Positions 8,492-15,508 of a stretch of DNA of 64,000 bases are shown here, in pieces. Below the pieces are notes generated by a model, which was not told the DNA's origin, did not search any database, and worked only from the letters and a program-made list of their open reading frames with translations. How positions within the stretch are numbered: position 1 is the first letter of the stretch; each line of letters begins with the position of its first letter. The position numbers and the translations under genes are program-made. The stretch comes from Streptococcus oralis ATCC 35037 (GTDB lineage Bacteria; Bacillota; Bacilli; Lactobacillales; Streptococcaceae): contig NZ_LR134336.1 of NCBI RefSeq assembly GCF_900637025.1, positions 946,001 through 1,010,000 of the forward strand, given 5' to 3'.

Positions 8492-8926
8492 ATGAATAAT
8501 TCTGGCATCAAAAGGAGTTATAAAAGGTTACTAATTGTTTTGTCACTCGCAATTATTACAGCAGGAGGTATTTTTATGTTTAGCATGTTAGGGAAATCTC
8601 AAGAAGAACGTCGGAATAGAGAGTATGAAGTTAGTCTTGTCAATGCCTTAAAGAATTCCTATGAAGGGATTGAAGAGATAACAATTACGAATCCCTCGTA
8701 CAGCTCAATTCCTTCAGATGCTTGGGGAGCTGATGTTAAACTAAAATTTTTTGATGGAACATCTAAGGAACATGTTTTAGCTTTTGATATAAAATCGAAT
8801 AAAATTAGAATTGGTGTATATAATAACGATGATGAAGAATTTCAGCATTTTTTAAATTCTAGACGAGGTTCTACTAAGTCAAAAGTTAAAGTTAATTATT
8901 CGAATGGTTCAGAAGGGGAGCTATGA
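8492..8926 (+). CDS. Array membrane protein 3 (putative orphan immunity protein)
   Basis: 144 residues starting MNNSGIKRSYKRLLIVLSLA, with a transmembrane helix at about 12-33 and the invariant GKSQEERRNREYEVSLV/NALKNSYEGIEE block. The outer domain is variable (TITNPSYSSIPSDAWGADV), most similar to array protein 2. The ribosome site AAGGAG is 10 bp before the ATG. Its TGA overlaps the ATG of the next fragment (ATGA), preserving the coupled immunity-toxin arrangement. Confidence 0.8.
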   Translation: MNNSGIKRSYKRLLIVLSLAIITAGGIFMFSMLGKSQEERRNREYEVSLVNALKNSYEGIEEITITNPSYSSIPSDAWGADVKLKFFDGTSKEHVLAFDIKSNKIRIGVYNNDDEEFQHFLNSRRGSTKSKVKVNYSNGSEGEL

Positions 8927-9150
8927 TGAATAAATACATGTATACAGATAAACAACTTAATGAATTGAATCAAGGTCCGAATGTTTACAGTGTTAATACT
9001 GAGTTCGCACAGCGTAAAGAAAATCGAACAAATATTGTTACTGCTAAATCAGATAACGAGTTAAAAAAAGGTGAAACCAACACAATAACCACCTCCGATG
9101 GTCAAGAATTCCGTTCTTATAGTATAATAAGAAAAAGGAGAACAACTTAA
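8923..9150 (+). pseudogene. Hydrolase-toxin remnant 3 (internal deletion)
   Basis: A 75-codon frame with the toxin N-terminus (YTDKQLNELNQGPNVYSV) reaching TITTSDGQEFR. It then jumps straight into the leader of the next unit (SYSIIRKRRTT-stop), so its last codons are the promoter/ribosome-site region of the 9151 gene. This is a different deletion end-point from remnants 2 and 4, showing independent decay. Confidence 0.78.
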
Positions 9151-9594
9151 ATGAATAATTCTGACATTAATAAAAGTTATAAAAGACTACTAATCGTTTT
9201 GTCACTTGCAATCATCTCAGCAGGAGGTGTTTTTATGTTTACTATGTTAGGGAAATCTCAAGAAGAACGTCGAAATAGAGAGTATGAAGTTAGTCTTGTC
9301 AATGCCTTAAAGAATTCCTATGAAGGGATTGAAGAGATTAAGATTACGGAACCTTATTATAGTGAGAAGCCAGGATCATGGTCTTGTGATATTGAAATAA
9401 AGTTCAGTGATAATCAAATGATAACTTATGGAATTAATCACAGATTAACTTATAAAGAAAACCACGATGGCCTTATGAAAGGAAATACTGATGAAGAAAT
9501 TAATCAACAGTGGTTGAAACTAAAAAAACACATTGGTAAAACAGAATCTACTGTATTAGTGCAATATTCAAATGGTGAAACAGGAGAACAGTAA
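9151..9594 (+). CDS. Array membrane protein 4 (putative orphan immunity protein)
   Basis: 147 residues with the shared N-terminus (MNNSDINKSYKRLLIVLSLA), one transmembrane helix and the invariant GKSQEERRNREYEVSLV block. Its outer domain (KITEPYYSEKPGSWSCDIEI, then TYGINHRLTYKENHDG) belongs to the WSC sub-type also seen in array proteins 1 and 5. The C-terminal NGETGEQ matches array protein 2 exactly, suggesting mosaic exchange between copies. Confidence 0.8.
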   Translation: MNNSDINKSYKRLLIVLSLAIISAGGVFMFTMLGKSQEERRNREYEVSLVNALKNSYEGIEEIKITEPYYSEKPGSWSCDIEIKFSDNQMITYGINHRLTYKENHDGLMKGNTDEEINQQWLKLKKHIGKTESTVLVQYSNGETGEQ

Positions 9595-9930
9595 TGGTAT
9601 TTAATTATACTGATAAACAATTGAATAATCTAAATCAAGATTTTGCTGTTTATAGTGTTAATAAAGAGTTTTCAGATAGAAATAAAAAGAAATTTGTGAC
9701 AGATATTCCAAAAAATGAAAATGAAACCAACACTAGATGGTCAAGAATTCCGTGTTGTCGCGACTAAGTCACGCCGAGGAACAGGTTTTGATGGTTTGGC
9801 AGTAGTTCCTATAGTCAACGGTGAACCCGATTATAAAAGTATAGCTGTGATTGCTGCTGGCACGGACCCTGGGAATCCTACTAAGACTGACAGATGTAAA
9901 GCAACTTTTTCTTATTATAGTGTAATATAG
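9594..9930 (+). pseudogene. Hydrolase-toxin remnant 4 (frameshift plus truncation)
   Basis: The frame from the ATG at 9594 (MVFNYTDKQLNNLNQ) runs to a stop at 9765-9767 because a small deletion removed the TITTS coding segment (ACCAACACTAGATGG where the siblings have ACCAACAC...CCGATGG). The downstream toxin sequence continues in another frame (9715-9930: GQEFRVVATKSRRGTGFDG...) and ends with the same RCKATFSYYSVI tail as remnant 2. It is broken twice and clearly non-functional as an enzyme. Confidence 0.82.
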
Positions 9931-9957
9931 ACTAATCTTATAGTATAATAAGAAAAA
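9906..9957. repeat. Array inter-unit inverted repeat, copy 2
   Basis: Same 12-bp arms as copy 1: TTTTTCTTATTA (9906-9917) and TAATAAGAAAAA (9946-9957), with a near-identical loop. The right half contains TATAAT (9944-9949) ahead of the 9972 gene. Confidence 0.65.
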
Positions 9958-9971
9958 GGAGGAAATCTTAA

Positions 9972-10394
9972 ATGAATAATTCTGGCATCAAAAAGAGTCA
10001 TAAAAGATTACTAATCGTTTTGTCACTCGCAATTATCACAGCAGGAGGTATGTTTATGTTTAGCATGTTAGGGAAATCCCAAGAAGAACGTCGAAATAGA
10101 GAGTATGAAGTTAGTCTGGTCAATGCCTTAAAAAATTCTTACCAAGGGATAGAAGAGATTAAAATTACAAATCCTGATTATACAAACCCACCGGGATCAT
10201 GGTCTTGTGATGTCGAAATCAAATTTAATGATGAAAGAAAAACTAAGTATAGGATAGGCCATGGACTACATGATAAAAAGAATTATCAAGGATCATTGAC
10301 CAATGAAAAAAGGCAATTCCTTAACAATTACAAAGGAGTGACCAACTTTAAAGTAATTGTTACATATTCAGATAATAGCACAGGAGAACAATGA
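9972..10394 (+). CDS. Array membrane protein 5 (putative cognate immunity protein)
   Basis: 140 residues: MNNSGIKKSHKRLLIVLSLA, a transmembrane helix at about 12-33, the GKSQEERRNREYEVSLV block, then an outer domain (KITNPDYTNPPGSWSCDVEI). It lies immediately upstream of the only intact hydrolase gene and overlaps it by 4 bp (ATGA), so it is the best candidate for the cognate immunity partner. The predicted N-in/C-out topology would place its variable domain where an exported lipase attacks the membrane. Ribosome site AGGAGG. Confidence 0.82.
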   Translation: MNNSGIKKSHKRLLIVLSLAIITAGGMFMFSMLGKSQEERRNREYEVSLVNALKNSYQGIEEIKITNPDYTNPPGSWSCDVEIKFNDERKTKYRIGHGLHDKKNYQGSLTNEKRQFLNNYKGVTNFKVIVTYSDNSTGEQ

Positions 10395-11647
10395 TGACAT
10401 TTTCCTATACAGATGAGCAGTTAAACAATTTGAATAGAGATTATGCTGTATATAGTGTAAATCTTGAATTCGCTAAACGTAAAGGTAGAACTTATGTTAA
10501 TTCAAATCTAATTGAAAATATATCTCCTGGCGATTTAGAAAAAACCAACACAATAACCACCTCAGATGGTCAAGAATTCCGTGTTGTTGCGACTAAGTCT
10601 GACCCAGGAACAGGTTTTGATGGACTAGCCGTTGCACCAATTGTCAATGGTGAACCCGATTATAAAAACGTAGCTGTGATTGCTGCAGGAACGGATCCTG
10701 ATAGTCCTACTAAGATTGATGTCGCAACTGCGGTTGCAGAAAGAGAAACATCCTTATCTCCCCAATATTTTCTAGCAGACCGATTTGTAAAAGAAATTAT
10801 GGAAGACCCTAGATATGAAGTCAGTCAACTATCTGGATATTCACAAGGGGCTTATATGCTAAAGGTAGGAGCTAAATACCGCATACCTACGACAACTTTC
10901 AACGCCTGGTTTTTTTATCCTTCACTTTCTAACGAGGAAAAAGCATTTATTGATAAAAATCCAGCTATGTTTATTGATTACCGTAAAAAACATGATGACG
11001 TAGTCCGTTGGAATGATTTCAATCACCCTGAATTATTTAATAAATCCTTTTTAAAAATGCCTGATACAATATACTGGCTTGATGGATCTAGCCATAAAAT
11101 TGAGGACTGGGAGTTTGATCCTGTAACTGGTCAAGTTGTTGATGGTAAAGGTGGAAAACCCTTAATTAGTGGCGTTTATAGAGCTTATGCCAACAGTCTC
11201 CGAGGAATGGCTCACTACAAGGACTTGAAATCAAAATGGTCAAAGAATGGAATTAGTAGTTCTGAGGAAATATACTTAGATGCAGCTCAAGGTTCGATCT
11301 TATCATCATCAATGGCTACAGCAGCCAGAACTGGAGCTGATGAAGTGAGCGCCTTAGCAAAAAAAGCCAATCAAGAATTACAAGAAATTTGGTCCAAGAT
11401 CGACTTTACAAGCTACACAGCTTTGGCTCCCTATGAGGTTGAGGCCATTTTTGCTAGCCAAGGTATCACTCAAGCACAGTTTATCGATACTTTTCAGGCA
11501 GAGACAACACAAACAGTCACTAAGATGAATGCTTCCGCTCAAGCATTTGAACAGTTAGACAAACAATTACAGGATGTCATTGAAAAAACAGTAGCAACAG
11601 ACACACAATTTGCCAAGGAGTTCAGACAATGGAAAGAAAAGATGTGA
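10391..11647 (+). CDS. Alpha/beta-hydrolase (lipase-like) protein with C-terminal helical domain; putative TslA-like T7SS effector
   Basis: 418 residues, the only intact copy in the array. Residues about 50-290 form a lipase-like alpha/beta-hydrolase domain with a GxSxG nucleophile elbow LSGYSQGAY (Ser151) after a strand-like VAVIAAGTDP segment. Asp196/202/203 and His275 (RGMAHYK) are candidate triad residues. Residues about 295-418 are predicted helical and Ala/Gln-rich. There is no signal peptide. Hydrolase first, helical targeting-type domain last, followed by two small helical proteins, matches the layout of the staphylococcal type VII effector TslA with TlaA1/TlaA2 and immunity TilA. The T7SS link is inference, since no secretion genes are in the window. 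Residues 1-25 are conserved in all four remnants. Confidence 0.72.
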   Translation: MMTFSYTDEQLNNLNRDYAVYSVNLEFAKRKGRTYVNSNLIENISPGDLEKTNTITTSDGQEFRVVATKSDPGTGFDGLAVAPIVNGEPDYKNVAVIAAGTDPDSPTKIDVATAVAERETSLSPQYFLADRFVKEIMEDPRYEVSQLSGYSQGAYMLKVGAKYRIPTTTFNAWFFYPSLSNEEKAFIDKNPAMFIDYRKKHDDVVRWNDFNHPELFNKSFLKMPDTIYWLDGSSHKIEDWEFDPVTGQVVDGKGGKPLISGVYRAYANSLRGMAHYKDLKSKWSKNGISSSEEIYLDAAQGSILSSSMATAARTGADEVSALAKKANQELQEIWSKIDFTSYTALAPYEVEAIFASQGITQAQFIDTFQAETTQTVTKMNASAQAFEQLDKQLQDVIEKTVATDTQFAKEFRQWKEKM

Positions 11648-12021
11648 AATGGGAGGAAATTAGAGAGAAAGAGAGAGAACTGTTTAATCTAGAAGAACAA
11701 TATTATCAACAAAAGAAAGAACTCGATGATAAAGCCCTTGATCTAGACGAACGAAATGCAAATTTAGAAAAACTGATGTCTGATGAAGTTGATAAAATGT
11801 ATCAAGTCTTGAGAAAATTTTCATCAACTGCTGATGATGTTAGAGACTACTTTACAGAAATAGAAAATCTGAGACACTTTTCGGAACAAGTATACCGAGA
11901 ACATAGAATTAAACTCGAAAATGAGAGAGAAAAAAACGATAACGAGTTTCGCAAAAAAAGAAATGAATTAGAGGAAGAATTTCACAAACTAAGGAGAGAT
12001 TATGCAAGCACCAATGAATGA
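11629..12021 (+). CDS. Small coiled-coil protein (putative effector partner, TlaA-like)
   Basis: 130 residues, almost entirely charged heptad-type helix (EEIREKERELFNLEEQYYQQ onward), with no membrane segment or signal peptide. It overlaps the hydrolase gene by 19 bp and has AAGGAG 8 bp before its ATG, so it is tightly coupled. By position and shape it resembles the helical targeting partners of reverse-domain type VII lipases. I see no sequence motif that proves this. Confidence 0.7.
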   Translation: MERKDVKWEEIREKERELFNLEEQYYQQKKELDDKALDLDERNANLEKLMSDEVDKMYQVLRKFSSTADDVRDYFTEIENLRHFSEQVYREHRIKLENEREKNDNEFRKKRNELEEEFHKLRRDYASTNE

Positions 12022-12292
12022 ATACTACACAGATGAAGAATATCAATATGCACTGAAACAAATGTATCGAATGATGGAAAGAAACCGAATCATTGCGGAA
12101 GCAAAGATAGCAATAACAGCAAAAAATAAATTAAAAGAAAACTTTAGTAAGACAGCTAAGAAAATTGCTACAGAAACCAAATCAACTATCACAAGCATAA
12201 ACAGCCAAATGGACACTGCAATACGAGGAAAAGTTCGCAAGAGTCTTGAAGAAAAGATTCCTAATATGTTACTCAAGTATGATGAAATTTAA
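12002..12292 (+). CDS. Small helical protein (second putative effector partner)
   Basis: 96 residues, Lys-rich and helical (EYQYALKQMYRMMERNRIIA), overlapping the preceding gene by 20 bp with AAGGAG 5 bp before the ATG. It is the last gene of the array and ends 57 bp before the dif site. Length and composition are compatible with a WXG100/TlaA-type partner, but no WXG motif is present. Function otherwise unknown. Confidence 0.65.
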   Translation: MQAPMNEYYTDEEYQYALKQMYRMMERNRIIAEAKIAITAKNKLKENFSKTAKKIATETKSTITSINSQMDTAIRGKVRKSLEEKIPNMLLKYDEI

Positions 12293-12348
12293 TAAAATGG
12301 TTCAGAGTGAATGGGATAAAGTTAGATATTTTAAAAGTTTCTTATATC

Positions 12349-12380
12349 ATCTTTCCGAAAAACTATAATTTTCTTGAAAA
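12349..12380. other. difSL chromosome-dimer resolution site (replication terminus)
   Basis: The sequence from ATCTTTCCGAAAAACT to TTTTCTTGAAAA matches, from memory, the 31-bp difSL consensus of streptococci and lactococci, where XerS resolves chromosome dimers with FtsK. It lies 52 bp upstream of xerS, the standard location. Gene orientation switches here: + strand to the left, - strand to the right. The 139-bp stretch 12293-12431 otherwise holds only the xerS promoter. Confidence 0.9.
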
Positions 12381-12402
12381 ATATATGAGTCTATGCTATA
12401 CT
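12374..12402 (+). promoter_or_regulatory. xerS promoter overlapping difSL
   Basis: -35 TTGAAA (12374-12379) lies inside the right arm of difSL. A 17-bp spacer leads to an extended -10 TGC-TATACT (12394-12402). XerS bound at dif would cover the -35, so autoregulation is plausible. Confidence 0.75.
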
Positions 12403-12431
12403 ACTAGTAGACTTAATTATGGAGAAAATAC

Positions 12432-13502
12432 ATGAAACGTGAGATTTTACTGGAACGAATCGACAAACTAAAACAAATCATGCCCTGGTATGTTCTGGAA
12501 TACTACCAATCCAAGCTTGCTGTGCCCTACAGTTTTACAACCTTGTACGAATATCTCAAGGAATACGATCGATTTTTCAGCTGGGTTTTAGAGTCTGGAA
12601 TTTCAAATGCTGATAAAATGTCTGATATTCCTTTATCTGTCTTGGAAAATATGTCTAAGAAAGATATGGAAGCTTTTATCCTATATCTACGTGAACGTCC
12701 ATTGCTGAATGCTAATACAACCAAGCAAGGTGTATCTCAGACGACCATCAATCGGACCTTATCAGCACTTTCTAGTCTTTACAAGTATCTAACAGAGGAG
12801 GTTGAAAACGACCTGGGAGAACCCTATTTCTATCGTAATGTAATGAAGAAAGTTTCAACCAAGAAAAAGAAAGAAACACTTGCTGCTAGAGCTGAAAACA
12901 TCAAGCAAAAACTCTTTCTAGGTGATGAAACAGAAGGTTTTCTAACTTATATCGATCAGGAGTACCCACAACAGCTCTCAAATCGCGCTCTCTCATCATT
13001 TAATAAGAACAAAGAACGTGATTTAGCCATTATTGCCCTTCTCTTGGCGTCTGGTGTCCGCTTATCTGAAGCTGTTAATTTGGATCTAAGGGACCTTAAT
13101 CTCAAAATGATGGTGATCGATGTCACTCGAAAAGGGGGGAAACGTGATTCTGTCAATGTCGCTGCTTTTGCTAAGCCTTACCTAGAGAATTATCTAGCCA
13201 TTCGAAATCAACGCTATAAGACGGAAAAGACAGATACAGCTCTCTTTTTGACCTTATATCGAGGCGTTCCCAATCGTATTGATGCTTCTAGTGTTGAAAA
13301 GATGGTTGCTAAGTACTCTGAGGACTTCAAAGTCCGTGTAACTCCACACAAACTACGCCATACCCTGGCGACTAGGCTCTATGATGCTACTAAATCGCAA
13401 GTTTTGGTCAGCCATCAGCTAGGACATGCCAGTACACAAGTCACTGACCTCTATACCCATATCGTCAATGATGAACAAAAGAATGCTTTAGATAGTTTAT
13501 GA
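12432..13502 (+). CDS. xerS: Site-specific tyrosine recombinase XerS
   Basis: A 356-residue single-protein Xer recombinase of the streptococcal/lactococcal type, which resolves chromosome dimers at difSL. The N-terminal SAM-like DNA-binding domain (about 1-130) precedes the catalytic domain with Arg in [15 protein letters not shown], the second His in HQLGHAS and the Tyr nucleophile in LYTHIV (about residue 341). It is on the + strand although most genes right of dif are on the - strand. Ribosome site GGAG is 7 bp before the ATG. Confidence 0.97.
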   Translation: MKREILLERIDKLKQIMPWYVLEYYQSKLAVPYSFTTLYEYLKEYDRFFSWVLESGISNADKMSDIPLSVLENMSKKDMEAFILYLRERPLLNANTTKQGVSQTTINRTLSALSSLYKYLTEEVENDLGEPYFYRNVMKKVSTKKKKETLAARAENIKQKLFLGDETEGFLTYIDQEYPQQLSNRALSSFNKNKERDLAIIALLLASGVRLSEAVNLDLRDLNLKMMVIDVTRKGGKRDSVNVAAFAKPYLENYLAIRNQRYKTEKTDTALFLTLYRGVPNRIDASSVEKMVAKYSEDFKVRVTPHKLRHTLATRLYDATKSQVLVSHQLGHASTQVTDLYTHIVNDEQKNALDSL

Positions 13503-13540
13503 TTGTTACATATTATAAATTATGTAAAGCAACTATTGCT

Positions 13541-13578
13541 AAAAAACGAAAGACCAATTCCTTTATCTTTCGTTTTTT
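13541..13578. terminator. Bidirectional terminator after xerS
   Basis: 13-bp perfect stem AAAAAACGAAAGA / TCTTTCGTTTTTT with A and T runs, between the convergent xerS and the 13581-14222 gene. Confidence 0.88.
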
Positions 13579-13580
13579 AT

Positions 13581-14222
13581 TTATTTAAACTCAATCCAGT
13601 AGTTACGGTGAGGCTCTATAATTACTGGTTTACCCCAAAAGGCTTGCAGATAGGCTAGATTTGCTGGGCTTACTGGTTTTTTTGAATCATTGTACTGTTC
13701 AGCACTCTCTTTAGTTAGAAAACATTTTACTGCTTCATAAGAAGTACCATCAGCTGATTCTCTTTCGATTCCCATATACGAAATTTCGTCACCATTTTTA
13801 AGATCGTCAGTTAACAGTTTACCAATAAAGAATACTGTCTTATCTTTCATAAATTCATAAGCCTTACTATGTTCTAGTCGGTTATTCGCTGCAGCATACA
13901 TAATACAAAAACTATCAACAATATCTTTCAAAGGCATTAAGTCTTCTTTGTTTACTTTGATTTCATCGGGCAGAAGACCGCCAATTATGAGATTTTGGAA
14001 ATATGCTTGCTGGATTACATTATCTAAAGCCATTCCTAAAGGTATTTGAACAGCCTGGTATCCTAAAGGCTGAAGCTCTTTGTATTTCTTATCATAATGT
14101 TCTTGTGTGATGCTTATATTTAAACTTTCAGTTTGAGAAATTTCCTCATTTCTATAAAAAGCAGCAACATTGCGGTCTAACTGTTCAAATAGATTAAGAC
14201 TTTCTACTGGAATTTCTAACAT
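13581..14222 (-). CDS. Hypothetical cytoplasmic protein
   Basis: About 213 residues, unrecognised, with no membrane segment or signal peptide; acidic and mixed alpha/beta in appearance (SLNLFEQLDRNVAAFYRN ... FWGKPVIIEPHRNYWIEF). I start it at the ATG at 14222, which has AAAGGAG 9 bp upstream. The longer frame to 14252 begins immediately downstream of a TATAAT box (14254-14259), so transcription would start inside it. It stands alone between two terminators. Confidence 0.7.
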   Translation of the reverse strand: MLEIPVESLNLFEQLDRNVAAFYRNEEISQTESLNISITQEHYDKKYKELQPLGYQAVQIPLGMALDNVIQQAYFQNLIIGGLLPDEIKVNKEDLMPLKDIVDSFCIMYAAANNRLEHSKAYEFMKDKTVFFIGKLLTDDLKNGDEISYMGIERESADGTSYEAVKCFLTKESAEQYNDSKKPVSPANLAYLQAFWGKPVIIEPHRNYWIEFK

Positions 14223-14253
14223 AATGAATAACTCCTTTTCATTTTTCATCACT

Positions 14254-14259
14254 ATTATA
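14254..14259 (-). promoter_or_regulatory. -10 box for the 13581-14222 gene
   Basis: Perfect TATAAT on the - strand, 32 bp before the preferred ATG. No good -35 at the right spacing (CTTAAT at 17 bp). Confidence 0.45.
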
Positions 14260-14294
14260 ATCTAATCAGCATGATTATTAAGTTTAACCCTAAT

Positions 14295-14324
14295 AAAAGA
14301 ATCCATCATAAATGGATTCTTTTT
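14295..14324 (-). terminator. Terminator after lplA
   Basis: 12-bp stem AAAAGAATCCAT / ATGGATTCTTTT with a 5-nt loop, 3 bp past the lplA stop on the - strand. The T run is short (TTTTATT). Confidence 0.7.
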
Positions 14325-14326
14325 CC

Positions 14327-15316
14327 TTACCCCACTACTGCTTCAGCTATTTCTTCACGGCTTATACCAGCAAAGTAGCGTGTGATGTCAATAGTTTCTA
14401 GTGCTTTGAGGACATCTTCGCGTTCGTATTTCACACCACGAAGGACATCTTCTACAGCTGCAACGTCTTCGATACCAAAGAAGTCACCGTAAATCTTGAT
14501 ATCTTGGATTTTTGATTCAATGACGTTGGCAAAAACTTCAACCTTACCACTAGTGAATTTTGTTCCACGACGGACGTTAAATTCAGGTGATTTACCGTAG
14601 TTCCAGTCCCAAGTACCGAACTTGTTATCCTTGATACGATTGATTTCGGCCAATTCTTGCTCAGAAAAAACGTATTCAGTCATCTCTGGATACTCTTTTT
14701 TCATGTATTCCAATAGCAAATCGCGGAATTCTTCAACTGTGATTTTTTCTGGTAATTCATTGACAATATTTGTGACACGAGCACGGACGGATTTCACACC
14801 TTTTGATTCAAATTTATCTTTTGAAACCTTGAGGGCATTAGCAAGGACTGACAAATCAACGTCAAAGAGCAAGCAACCATGGTGCATGATACGCCCATTG
14901 ATATAGGCTTGGGCATTGCCACAGAATTTTTTGCCATCAATCTCAAGGTCATTACGGCCTGTGAACTCAGCTTTAACGCCTAGTTGAGCCAAGGTATTGA
15001 TAACTGGAGTTGAGAAGCTCTTGAAGTCAAAGGCCTTGTTTTCATCTTCTTTTGAAATGATGGTGTAGTTGAGATTGTTCAGATCGTGATAAACAGCTCC
15101 ACCACCACTGATACGGCGGACTACCTCAATGCCATTTTCTCGAACATAATCACGGTTGATTTCTTCGATGGTGTTCTGATGACGACCAACAATGATAGAA
15201 GGTTTGTTAATCCAAAGAAGGAAGATTTGATCCTCACCTAGTAAGTGTTTAAACGCATATTCTTCCAAGGCGATATTAAATGCAGTGTCGTTTGAATGAT
15301 TGATAATATATTTCAT
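14327..15316 (-). CDS. lplA: Lipoate-protein ligase A
   Basis: A 329-residue ligase that activates lipoate with ATP and transfers it to lipoyl-domain lysines. Family motifs: RRISGGGAVYHDLNNLNYT, then GRNDLEIDGKKFCGNAQ with the lipoyl-AMP loop and catalytic Lys region, and a C-terminal accessory domain (from about 245). It sits immediately downstream of the pyruvate dehydrogenase operon; the single lipoyl domain there, in PdhD, is its obvious substrate. A terminator at 15382-15411 separates it from pdhD, so it may have its own promoter. Confidence 0.95.
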   Translation of the reverse strand: MKYIINHSNDTAFNIALEEYAFKHLLGEDQIFLLWINKPSIIVGRHQNTIEEINRDYVRENGIEVVRRISGGGAVYHDLNNLNYTIISKEDENKAFDFKSFSTPVINTLAQLGVKAEFTGRNDLEIDGKKFCGNAQAYINGRIMHHGCLLFDVDLSVLANALKVSKDKFESKGVKSVRARVTNIVNELPEKITVEEFRDLLLEYMKKEYPEMTEYVFSEQELAEINRIKDNKFGTWDWNYGKSPEFNVRRGTKFTSGKVEVFANVIESKIQDIKIYGDFFGIEDVAAVEDVLRGVKYEREDVLKALETIDITRYFAGISREEIAEAVVG

Positions 15317-15381
15317 AGTATTTCCAAAAATTTAGTTTTTAAATTCTGTTCATAGCAATCCAATTTTCTAAAGTGGTAAAA

Positions 15382-15411
15382 AGAAATGTAACGTGTTATC
15401 GTTACATTTCT
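15382..15411 (-). terminator. Terminator of the pdh operon
   Basis: Perfect 12-bp stem AGAAATGTAACG / CGTTACATTTCT with a 6-nt loop, followed on the - strand by TTTTT. About 100 bp downstream of the pdhD stop. Confidence 0.82.
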
Positions 15412-15508
15412 CGGAAAAATTGAGACAAGAGGCTCAACTTTTAGGCATGGAACTCTAATAGAGGTCGCTGCCGTCCCGTACTACTTTAAGAAAATTTAGT
15501 TGAAAATC

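Noticed and set aside
8085..9150. The 121- and 75-codon hydrolase fragments as intact small proteins
   Set aside because: Their C-termini are read through intergenic leader sequence; they match only the start of the intact gene.
7125..10394. Array membrane proteins as lipoproteins (like TilA)
   Set aside because: No Cys at a lipobox position in any of the five; the helix is an uncleaved anchor.
7125..11647. Periodic repeats that could suggest a CRISPR array
   Set aside because: The repeated units are kilobase-sized coding paralogues, not short direct repeats with spacers; no cas genes.
10391..11647. Canonical LXG-domain effector
   Set aside because: LXG domains are N-terminal; here the enzyme domain comes first and the helical domain is at the C-terminus.
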